This document shows positions 1 through 5,119 of a stretch of 5,119 nt of DNA, one piece after another. Below the pieces are notes generated by a model, which made no database searches, was not told the DNA's origin, and saw nothing but the letters and a program-made list of their open reading frames with translations. This DNA comes from CALGLS01 sp045105695 (GTDB taxonomy: Bacteria; Bacteroidota; Bacteroidia; Chitinophagales; Saprospiraceae): assembly GCA_045105695.1 (NCBI GenBank), contig JBGCDT010000543.1, forward strand, positions 1 to 5,119, given 5' to 3'. The position numbers were made by a program, and so were the translations under genes. Numbering within the stretch: position 1 is the stretch's first letter; the number at the start of each line of letters is the position of its first letter.

Positions 1-1084
1 ACAAACGAACCACTCGCTCATCTCTACCACTAGAATAAAAAACAGAAACAGGTATGGCAGCCACTCCAAACTCTGTCGTCATTCTTTTTGCGAAAGCGAT
101 ATCGCCTTCTTCACTGATTTTTGAGTAATCATACAACTGAAAATAAGTACCTTCAGAACCCAGTCCTCTCAACTTCGATCCTGCCATTGCTTTCTGAAAG
201 AAATCTCTTTTTTGCTGATAGAAATCTGGCAGCTCTTGAAAGAAAGATTCATTGGTCAAAAAATCAGCAATACCATATTGCACAAAGGAATTCACAGAGA
301 AGACATTGAACTGATGGACCTTCCGAAACTCCTTCATCAAATGTTCAGGAGCTACACAATAGCCTACTTTCCAACCGGTACTGTGCAGTGTTTTTCCAAA
401 AGAATAAACGGCTAAGCTCCGATGAAATAATTCTGGGAATCGCAATACACTCTGATGTTTTTGACCATCATAAATCAAATGCTCGTAAACTTCATCGCTT
501 AGGACGAGTATGTTTGTATCTGAAGTTAATTTTTGTAGTTCGAGGAGATCCTCTTCTGACAAGACTTTACCAATCGGATTATGAGGTGTGTTGATGATAA
601 TCATTTTAGTCCTTTCAGAAACACACTTTTGAAACTCCTTCCAGTTGATTTTATAATCAGGAGACTTCAACTCATAAATCACAGGTACACCGCCCATTAC
701 TTCTATGGAAGGACGATAACTATCATAAGCTGGTTCGATTAGAATCACTTCGTCACCAGATCTGACAAAAGCAGAGATGGCTGTAAACAAAGCCTGAGTA
801 GCTCCGGCCGTGATTGTAATTTCTGTATCTGGATTTATTGACTGGCCATAACTGTTCTCCAATTTTTGCGTAAGCCGATCTCTTAACAAAGGAACGCCCG
901 CCATTGGAACATACTGGTTTTTACCATTTTGTAGATAGAAATTCACTCGTTCCTGTAGTTCTTTTGGGCAATCGAAATTGGGGAAACCCTGAGAGAGATT
1001 GATGGCTCCGTGCTCGTTGGCGAGTGCAGACATAACGGAAAAAATAGTAGTACCGACGTTGGGGAGTTTGGATTGAATTTGCAT
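1..1084 (-). CDS. Methionine/kynurenine-type aminotransferase (YbdL-like), 3' end missing
   Basis: This is a fold-type I PLP-dependent aminotransferase (class I/II) that should transfer the amino group of methionine, glutamine or aromatic amino acids to a 2-oxo acid in the cytoplasm. I read 361 residues from the ATG at 1084. Visible landmarks are LSQGFPNFDCP (30-40), the cofactor-phosphate loop TAGATQAL (92-99), EPAYDSY (117-123), NTPHNPIG (165-172) with the pyridine-contacting Asn165, SDEVYEHLIYD (196-206) with Asp197 and Tyr200, and SFGKTLHSTGWKVGY (228-242) with the Schiff-base Lys231. Arg360, just before the edge, matches the substrate-carboxylate-binding Arg of the family. Family members are about 380-390 residues, so roughly 20-25 C-terminal residues lie outside. 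The SFGKTxHxTGWKxGY motif and NTPHNP point to the YbdL/KAT I/glutamine transaminase K group rather than classic aspartate aminotransferases; exact substrate is inferred. The gene is divergent from the riboflavin gene. The start is preceded by an A-rich leader (TAAAAAATATTA) without a clear Shine-Dalgarno sequence. Confidence 0.93.
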   Translation of the reverse strand, partial: MQIQSKLPNVGTTIFSVMSALANEHGAINLSQGFPNFDCPKELQERVNFYLQNGKNQYVPMAGVPLLRDRLTQKLENSYGQSINPDTEITITAGATQALFTAISAFVRSGDEVILIEPAYDSYRPSIEVMGGVPVIYELKSPDYKINWKEFQKCVSERTKMIIINTPHNPIGKVLSEEDLLELQKLTSDTNILVLSDEVYEHLIYDGQKHQSVLRFPELFHRSLAVYSFGKTLHSTGWKVGYCVAPEHLMKEFRKVHQFNVFSVNSFVQYGIADFLTNESFFQELPDFYQQKRDFFQKAMAGSKLRGLGSEGTYFQLYDYSKISEEGDIAFAKRMTTEFGVAAIPVSVFYSSGRDERVVRL

Positions 1085-1131
1085 TAATATTTTTTAGAAA
1101 ACCAAGTATAAATGGTAGCTTTTGACTTTTA

Positions 1132-1139
1132 CAAAGTTA
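1132..1139 (-). promoter_or_regulatory. Candidate Bacteroidota -7 element for the aminotransferase gene
   Basis: Read on the minus strand this is TAACTTTG, an exact match to the Bacteroidota -7 consensus TAnnTTTG. Transcription would begin near 1126, giving a leader of about 40 bases before the ATG at 1084. No TTTG or TTG is present at the expected -33 distance; the nearest resemblance is TTTA at 1158-1155, spaced 15 bases, so the promoter is only half supported. Confidence 0.4.
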
Positions 1140-1272
1140 ATAGAATTGGTGGCATAAACCATTTAGGTAATTGGATGTTGAAAAGACATTGACTTAACTA
1201 TTGGAAAGTTCGAGTATCAAGAAACAAATTCAAACTCAAATTAACATGGTATGCGATTCAGAGTTTTGAAAC

Positions 1273-1303
1273 TTGTCGCTTGAACTTTAAAAAACTATTT
1301 TTG
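1273..1303 (+). promoter_or_regulatory. Candidate Bacteroidota promoter for the riboflavin gene
   Basis: A -33 type TTG at 1273-1275 is followed after 20 bases by TATTTTTG at 1296-1303, an exact match to the -7 consensus TAnnTTTG. Transcription would start near 1310. This leaves a leader of about 30 bases before the ATG at 1340. It argues against the upstream in-frame TTG (1280) and ATG (1307) starts, which would fall before or at the transcription start. Such a short leader has no room for an FMN riboswitch, and I see no conserved FMN-aptamer blocks upstream. Confidence 0.5.
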
Positions 1304-1339
1304 CGCATGATTTCAAATACAGTAATAAAAGAAACCCGT

Positions 1340-2479
1340 ATGAATCAGGAATTTGATCTTAATACTATTGAGGAGGCCGTTGCCGATATCAAAGCAGGTA
1401 AAGTTGTAATCGTAATCGATGATGAAGATCGAGAGAATGAGGGTGACTTCATCGCTGCTGCAGAATGTGCTACTCCAGAAATGATTAATTTCATGGTGAC
1501 ACATGGCCGTGGTTTGGTTTGTACGCCGATTACTGAAGAGCGTGCTAAAGAGTTGAAACTGAACCGAATGGTACAGGATAATACTGATTTGCATCAGACC
1601 GCATTTACCATATCTATAGATTATCGGTTGGACAATTGCACTACTGGAATCTCCGCTTATGATAGAGCAACTGGAATCAAAGCTTTGACAAAAGGAGAAA
1701 CTAAACCGGAAGATTACGGACGACCAGGTCACATCTTTCCATTGATTGCTAGAGAAGGTGGAGTGTTGAAAAGAACGGGACATACTGAGGCGGCAATTGA
1801 TTTGGCGGTTATGGCTGGCTACTCACCAGCAGGAGTTTTGATTGAAATATTGAACGAAGATGGAACGATGGCTCGCCTGCCTCAATTGGTAGAAATCGCA
1901 AAACGATTTGATTTGAAAATCATTACGATAAAAGACTTGGTGGCTTATCGAATGCGTCAGGAGAGGTTGGTGGAAAGAAAATCTGAAATTACTCTGGAAA
2001 CGGCTTATGGCAAATTCGAAGTCATTGCTTTTCAGGAAACAAAAACAGAAATGCTTCACCTCGCTATCAAAAAAGGAGAGTGGTCAGCAGATGAACCAGT
2101 ACTTACGAGAGTCCATGCAGGTTCAAACACAGGAGAACTATTCGCTCTGCTCATCAAAGGAATGGAAAAGGAACTGCACAAAACGCTGGAAGTGATTTCT
2201 GAAAACGGAAAAGGATTGTTATTGTTACTTCGTTACAACGACGGAGATGATGCTATTCTGAAAGTCATGGAAGCGCTTAGCGAACAACAGAAGAAAGGAG
2301 AACCACTAAATCCATTTTTGAATCGATACTTAGAAAACGAACAAAAAGACATTGGAATCGGAGCTCAGATTTTGAATGAACTTGGTGTAAGAAAACTTCG
2401 CATATTGACTAATACACCACGAAAACGAGTAGGGTTGATTGGCTATGGTTTAGAGATTGTGGAGAACGTTCCGATTTAA
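1340..2479 (+). CDS. ribB: 3,4-dihydroxy-2-butanone-4-phosphate synthase fused to degenerate GTP cyclohydrolase II-like domain (RibBX-like)
   Basis: The N-terminal half converts D-ribulose 5-phosphate to L-3,4-dihydroxy-2-butanone 4-phosphate plus formate, the four-carbon precursor of riboflavin. In the 379-residue reading from the ATG at 1340, residues 1-205 form a complete RibB domain: DDEDRENEGD (27-36), HGRGLVC (55-61), TTGISAYDRA (101-110), RPGHIFPL (128-135), RTGHTEAA (145-152) and NEDGTMAR (172-179). Metal- and substrate-binding Glu and His residues appear intact. Residues about 214-379 align to RibA from VHAG to the C-terminal YGLEIVENVPI. However, the three zinc cysteines are replaced (S262, K273, M275 by motif alignment), YLRQEGRGIGL becomes LLRYNDGDDAI (296-306), and the catalytic Asp/Arg pair reads E334/K336. 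GAQIL (341-345) and LTNTPRK (356-362) remain. The second half is therefore probably not a cyclohydrolase, and an active RibA is expected elsewhere. The frame is open upstream to a TTG at 1280, but the RibB homology and candidate promoter favour 1340. Tandem TAA stops end the gene. Confidence 0.94.
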   Translation: MNQEFDLNTIEEAVADIKAGKVVIVIDDEDRENEGDFIAAAECATPEMINFMVTHGRGLVCTPITEERAKELKLNRMVQDNTDLHQTAFTISIDYRLDNCTTGISAYDRATGIKALTKGETKPEDYGRPGHIFPLIAREGGVLKRTGHTEAAIDLAVMAGYSPAGVLIEILNEDGTMARLPQLVEIAKRFDLKIITIKDLVAYRMRQERLVERKSEITLETAYGKFEVIAFQETKTEMLHLAIKKGEWSADEPVLTRVHAGSNTGELFALLIKGMEKELHKTLEVISENGKGLLLLLRYNDGDDAILKVMEALSEQQKKGEPLNPFLNRYLENEQKDIGIGAQILNELGVRKLRILTNTPRKRVGLIGYGLEIVENVPI

Positions 2480-2494
2480 TAACAATACAGTTAC

Positions 2495-2530
2495 AAAAAA
2501 TACAGAAGAAGTGTTTTATCTACTTCTTCT
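2495..2530 (-). terminator. Rho-independent terminator of the DUF4056-like gene
   Basis: AGAAGAAGT (2504-2512) and ACTTCTTCT (2522-2530) form a perfect 9-bp hairpin with a 9-base loop that contains the TAA stop codon of the minus-strand gene. On the minus strand the hairpin is followed two bases later by a run of six T (2500-2495). The stem is rather AT-rich, so it may be weak. There is no T-run on the plus-strand side, so it should act only on leftward transcription. Confidence 0.55.
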
Positions 2531-3610
2531 TTCCAACTGCGTATTTCGCCGAGCAGCCTTTCGCTCCGCAATACGCAGTTTTTTTTCTTCTGACTCTTCC
2601 AAATCTTTACCAACTTGGTTAATCAAAATTCCAAAATCATCTGGTGTAACCCACCTGCCTTTTCGCATTGGGAATAAAGCTCGATAAGGAAATCTGATAT
2701 TGACTTTGAACTCTAAGTGGTAGAATTGATTCAACGGTTTTTCATCGCTGGTCAGTAAAGGAACACTTAGTGCAGGCAATGGATTCTCGTTTTTCCAATC
2801 AGGAACAGTTAGCGGATTCACTTCAGGATAGATGTCCAGTTGACGATACAAAAGGATGTTTTTCGAAGGAAGTGATTTATCTCTGGTCCACCAAAGGTTG
2901 TGAACGGATTCCATTGCATCGTGGGTTTCTTGTATGGATTCTACCGCCTCCAACGATTCCAAAGTTTCGTAGATGAGTTTCGTCATTGCTTCTTCGTAAG
3001 GCAATTCACTTTGCAAAGCTTTGATACCTATGTGGACACCCAATAAATTTGAATAAGCATCTTCCACAGAAAAACTAGAAAAGCGTTCTGGTAATAACGG
3101 AATGTAAGATGCTCCAAACCAGGTTGCTATTTCGTGCCAAACGGATAAGTCGTAAGCAATTTTTCCAGCAAGCTTCATGACGTCTTCGGCCTTCATTTTT
3201 CTAGGAGGGAGTACAGTTAGAATTTTTGCACCACCTTCGTAACCGAGTCTTTGTATAGCCAATCCGCTTTCTTTATTTTTCATGATGTGTGAAAAAAGGT
3301 AAGCGGTCCAATCTGCTTGATCGCGAAGATGTCCCATATCTATGAAGCCTCCCTTCTTGGTGTAGATGATTCCGTTTCCTTCTAGGTCGGAGCCTAAATA
3401 TTCATGCGGACCTAAATCAGCGACACTAGAAATATCTGAAACTTTCAAACCAGGAAGCCCCATAACACCTACTTCGGAACCGAAAGAGCAACAGGTTCTG
3501 ATGATTCTTGGAGGAGGACTGTTTAGCTGCTTTTTAGAAAGGAGCGGTTGTTTTGCTTCACTTTGGAGCGCAAACAAAAGAAGAAAAGCAAAGATGGAAT
3601 AGTACTTCAT
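2516..3610 (-). CDS. Secreted DUF4056-like protein of unknown function
   Basis: This is a 364-residue exported protein that I match from memory to the uncharacterised DUF4056 family. Residues 1-19 are a signal peptide: Lys2, a hydrophobic core (5-15) and a signal-peptidase I site after SEA, with no lipobox. Family-like blocks follow: RTCCSFG (38-44), which carries the only two cysteines of the protein; LGPHEYLG (66-73); NGIIYTKKGGFIDMGHLRDQADWT (79-102, key residues F89, D91, H94, R96, D97, W101); WHEIATWFG (158-166); and EDAYSNLLG (183-191). The conserved His, Asp and Glu residues look like a hydrolase-type active site, but no reaction is established. The last 30 residues (335-364) are highly charged, with many Glu and Arg, and could be helical. 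I chose the ATG at 3610 because it starts the signal peptide cleanly; the in-frame ATG at 3643 would add 11 residues in front of it. The gene converges on the riboflavin gene and diverges from the peroxiredoxin gene. Confidence 0.85.
   Translation of the reverse strand: MKYYSIFAFLLLFALQSEAKQPLLSKKQLNSPPPRIIRTCCSFGSEVGVMGLPGLKVSDISSVADLGPHEYLGSDLEGNGIIYTKKGGFIDMGHLRDQADWTAYLFSHIMKNKESGLAIQRLGYEGGAKILTVLPPRKMKAEDVMKLAGKIAYDLSVWHEIATWFGASYIPLLPERFSSFSVEDAYSNLLGVHIGIKALQSELPYEEAMTKLIYETLESLEAVESIQETHDAMESVHNLWWTRDKSLPSKNILLYRQLDIYPEVNPLTVPDWKNENPLPALSVPLLTSDEKPLNQFYHLEFKVNIRFPYRALFPMRKGRWVTPDDFGILINQVGKDLEESEEKKLRIAERKAARRNTQLERRSR
2535..2586 (+). terminator. Rho-independent terminator of the riboflavin gene, inside the opposing coding region
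   Basis: AACTGCGTATT (2535-2545) and AATACGCAGTT (2570-2580) are perfect 11-bp inverted arms. The 24-base loop can fold a further GAGC/GCTC stem (2551-2554 with 2563-2566). The second arm runs directly into eight T (2579-2586), the classic form for rightward transcription, and it begins 55 bases after the riboflavin stop codon. It lies wholly within the coding sequence of the minus-strand DUF4056-like gene, encoding about residues 342-358 of its charged tail. The minus-strand side has no T-run, so it should not stop leftward transcription. Confidence 0.8.
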
Positions 3611-3727
3611 TAGTGGTTTATTTAGGGCGTCAAACGCATTCAAGTTGAAATGACAATGACTGCTGTAAATGGTTGTCTGTTTTTGAAAGACGAATAATAC
3701 TCCCTTTCGTTTGTGCTAAACAATTGA

Positions 3728-3735
3728 CAAAGATA
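3728..3735 (-). promoter_or_regulatory. Candidate Bacteroidota -7 element for the DUF4056-like gene
   Basis: On the minus strand this reads TATCTTTG, an exact TAnnTTTG match. The predicted start of transcription is near 3721, giving a leader of about 110 bases. At the expected -33 distance only TTAG (3760-3757, spacer 21) resembles the TTTG element, so support is partial. The rest of the 211-base divergent region (3611-3821) holds no other gene that I can support. I found no exact TAnnTTTG match facing the peroxiredoxin gene; TATTTTCA and TAATTTCA near 3779-3797 are imperfect versions. Confidence 0.35.
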
Positions 3736-3821
3736 GCTGTTTTCAAGTTGTTGGATCTAACGGGCTTTAAGACAGCAATATTTTCAACACTAATTTCAAA
3801 ATTAAAAACTCATTCAAAAAC

Positions 3822-4286
3822 ATGAAACATCTTAAAGTAGGAGATAAAGCTCCTGATTTCAGCGGGTTAAATGAATCGGGAGAACAGGTTTCTCTAAGTG
3901 ATTACAAAGGAAAAAAGCTCGTTCTCTTTTTCTACCCAAAAGACAATACACCGACCTGTACGGTAGAGGCATGCAACCTCAGGGATAATTATGAAAAACT
4001 GCAAAAAGAAGGATACGAGCTTTTAGGCGTAAGCCCGGATAGCGCTAAAAAGCATGAAAATTTCATAAAGAAATTTGATTTTCCTTTCTCTCTCTTGGCA
4101 GATACTGAGCATAACGCACTAAAAGCCTACGGGGTTTGGGGCCCTAAGAAATTTATGGGAAGAGAGTTCGATGGCGTACATCGTACGACTTTCGTAATTG
4201 ATGAAAAAGGAAAGGTGGAGAAAATCATCGAAAAGGTGAAAGCGAAGAACCACACGGAGCAGATTCTGGAAAGTGTAGAGGCGTAG
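3822..4286 (+). CDS. bcp: Thioredoxin-dependent thiol peroxidase, PrxQ/Bcp-type peroxiredoxin
   Basis: This peroxiredoxin reduces hydrogen peroxide and organic hydroperoxides with electrons from thioredoxin, normally in the cytoplasm; no signal peptide is present. The 154-residue length is normal for the Bcp/PrxQ subfamily. The N-terminal KVGDKAPDFSG (5-15) is typical of AhpC/TSA domains. The active-site block FFYPKDNTPTCTVEAC (36-51) contains Pro39, Thr43 and the peroxidatic Cys46. Cys51 lies five residues later, the position of the resolving cysteine in 2-Cys PrxQ proteins, so an intramolecular disulfide in one helix is expected. VHRTTFVID (119-127) supplies the active-site Arg121. The start at 3822 leaves the domain complete and follows an A-rich leader (TTCAAAAAC) without a clear Shine-Dalgarno sequence. 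No reductase or OxyR-type regulator gene is adjacent. The gene diverges from the DUF4056-like gene and ends at a strong terminator. Confidence 0.96.
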   Translation: MKHLKVGDKAPDFSGLNESGEQVSLSDYKGKKLVLFFYPKDNTPTCTVEACNLRDNYEKLQKEGYELLGVSPDSAKKHENFIKKFDFPFSLLADTEHNALKAYGVWGPKKFMGREFDGVHRTTFVIDEKGKVEKIIEKVKAKNHTEQILESVEA

Positions 4287-4289
4287 TTG

Positions 4290-4353
4290 GAAAAAAAGAA
4301 AGCGTTTACTGAGGTCAATGTTCCGCCTTCAGTAAACGCTTTTCTATTTTATT
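4290..4353. terminator. Bidirectional rho-independent terminator between convergent genes
   Basis: AAAGCGTTTACTGA (4299-4312) and TCAGTAAACGCTTT (4329-4342) form a perfect 14-bp stem, extended by GG/CC across a single bulged T (4328). On the plus strand it is followed by TTTTCTATTTTATT; on the minus strand by TTTCTTTTTTTCC. It therefore suits both the peroxiredoxin gene, whose stop is 12 bases before the stem, and the T9SS cargo gene arriving from the right, whose stop codon is 6 bases beyond the other arm. Confidence 0.9.
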
Positions 4354-5119
4354 CTTTAATAAATCGCATTGATTCTGAAGAGGTATCATCTGTGAATTGA
4401 ATCAAGTATAAGCCATTTGTTAGGTTTTCTATATTAATGAATGAACTTGAGCCATTCTCTTCTAAAGCCAAGATCCCTTCTAACACTAAATGTCCTACAG
4501 CGTCAAAGATCTGATAAGACCGTTGTTTCTTTTCTGAATTTATTGATCGTATAAATAACCGAGTAGAAGCAGGATTTGGAAATATATTCAAACTGTTCTC
4601 TTCCTGATTTTCGATTGCAATAATATTGCTTGCAAAATAAGTAGTGCCATCAAAATCAGTTTGTGAAAGCCTATAATAGTTGATGCCTTCAAAAGGTTTT
4701 TGATCTACGTAATTGTATTGTTGGAACTCCGAAGAACTACCTTGCCCTTTTACTTTAGTGAGCCGGTCAAACTGTATTCCATTACTAGATTTTTCTAAAG
4801 TGAAGTAATCATTGTTTATTTCACTAGCTGTTTTCCAAGAGAGAAATACTTCTTTGTTTTTCAAATTCCCTCTAAAAGAGATTAGCTCCACAGGCAAGGG
4901 ACCACATCCTGGACAATCGCTCGACCCACTTCCACCTCCTGAGTAATCAAGGAGATCGAATAGCTCAGCAGTATGATAGTTGTTTGTTCCGTCACCAGTG
5001 TACTGCCAGTTCGTCCCCTCACTATTAAATAATTGAATTTCGTCCAAGGCTATGCTCATGTGGCCTGTTGCGGGATCTGGGTTTACGTTTTCTTTAGTTT
5101 TGTAAAAAACAAGTTCTTC
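4349..5119 (-). CDS. T9SS type A sorting domain-containing secreted protein, 5' end missing
   Basis: This is the C-terminal 256 residues of a protein exported by Sec and then carried across the outer membrane by the type IX secretion system. The frame stays open to the window edge, so the ATG at 5059 is an internal methionine and the start lies outside. Residues 1-60 are the end of an unidentified extracellular domain. A Gly/Ser-rich hinge with CPGCG (69-73) follows. Residues 75-170 are the beta-sandwich module common in Bacteroidota cargo proteins: LPVELISFRG, LSWKTASEINNDYFTLEKSSNG, INYYRLSQTDFDG and SNIIAIE. Residues 176-256 are the type A sorting domain: SLNIFPNPASTRLFI, YQIFDAVGHLV, ENLTNGLYLIQF and the terminal MRFIKE. 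In known systems this domain is removed by the PorU-type sortase, and many cargo proteins become anchored to A-LPS. The activity of the missing N-terminal part cannot be judged from here. Confidence 0.93.
   Translation of the reverse strand, partial: EELVFYKTKENVNPDPATGHMSIALDEIQLFNSEGTNWQYTGDGTNNYHTAELFDLLDYSGGGSGSSDCPGCGPLPVELISFRGNLKNKEVFLSWKTASEINNDYFTLEKSSNGIQFDRLTKVKGQGSSSEFQQYNYVDQKPFEGINYYRLSQTDFDGTTYFASNIIAIENQEENSLNIFPNPASTRLFIRSINSEKKQRSYQIFDAVGHLVLEGILALEENGSSSFINIENLTNGLYLIQFTDDTSSESMRFIKE

Noticed and set aside
121..594. Three overlapping plus-strand open frames of 62-68 codons
   Set aside because: They lie antisense to the aminotransferase coding region and encode nothing recognisable; the minus-strand frame is continuous and carries all catalytic motifs.
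1109..1165. Inverted repeat TAAATGGT/ACCATTTA, 41 bases apart, flanking the candidate -7 element of the aminotransferase gene
   Set aside because: Arms of 8 bases at this distance are not rare by chance in AT-rich DNA, and no known regulator site is matched. Conservation in relatives would be needed to revive it.
1205..1288. Imperfect inverted repeat AAAGTTCGAG/CTTGAACTTT upstream of the riboflavin gene
   Set aside because: One position is G-U only, the spacing is 64 bases, and it matches no riboswitch or operator that I recognise; probably chance.
1085..1339. Possible FMN riboswitch ahead of the riboflavin gene
   Set aside because: I could not find the conserved FMN-aptamer blocks or a downstream terminator/anti-terminator pair in this region.
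1313..1783. A 156-codon open frame on the minus strand inside the riboflavin gene
   Set aside because: It is antisense to the strongly recognisable RibB domain, its translation is rich in Ser, Phe, Ile and Cys without any known motif, and it has no candidate promoter. It is a shadow of the real gene.
3366..3602. A 78-codon plus-strand open frame
   Set aside because: It is antisense to the N-terminal part of the DUF4056-like gene, including its signal peptide, and has no motif or start signal of its own.
1..5119. An undescribed multi-gene system, mobile element, CRISPR array, tRNA or prophage segment
   Set aside because: Neighbouring genes alternate in strand, three belong to common metabolic or stress families, and no long repeats, transposase, integrase, tRNA or regularly spaced repeats are visible.

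Overview
The window comes from a member of the Bacteroidota, probably of the Cytophagia/Flavobacteriia/Saprospiria type. The clearest sign is a gene at the right edge ending in a type A C-terminal sorting domain of the type IX secretion system, which is confined to that phylum. AT-rich DNA, A-rich leaders without clear Shine-Dalgarno sequences, and several matches to the Bacteroidota -7 promoter element TAnnTTTG agree with this.

Layout, left to right: (1) a PLP-dependent aminotransferase of the YbdL/kynurenine aminotransferase group, minus strand, cut by the left edge about 20-25 codons before its end; (2) a 255-base divergent intergenic region with a candidate promoter for each flanking gene; (3) a riboflavin gene, plus strand, with an intact DHBP synthase (RibB) domain fused to a GTP cyclohydrolase II-like domain that has lost its zinc and catalytic residues (RibBX-like); (4) a tight convergent junction with two back-to-back hairpins, where the terminator of the riboflavin gene lies inside the last codons of the opposing gene; (5) a secreted DUF4056-like protein of unknown function, minus strand; (6) a 211-base divergent intergenic region; (7) a PrxQ/Bcp-type peroxiredoxin, plus strand; (8) a strong bidirectional terminator; (9) the C-terminal part of a secreted T9SS cargo protein, minus strand, running off the right edge.

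No two neighbouring genes share a strand, so this is a run of apparently monocistronic housekeeping and accessory genes in alternating orientation, not an operon. I see no functional link between them beyond shared general metabolism (amino-acid transamination, riboflavin supply, peroxide detoxification). No RNA gene, mobile element, CRISPR array or defence-like system is visible. The most interesting points are the degenerate RibA half of the riboflavin gene, the interleaved terminators at its 3' end, and the uncharacterised secreted DUF4056-like protein.
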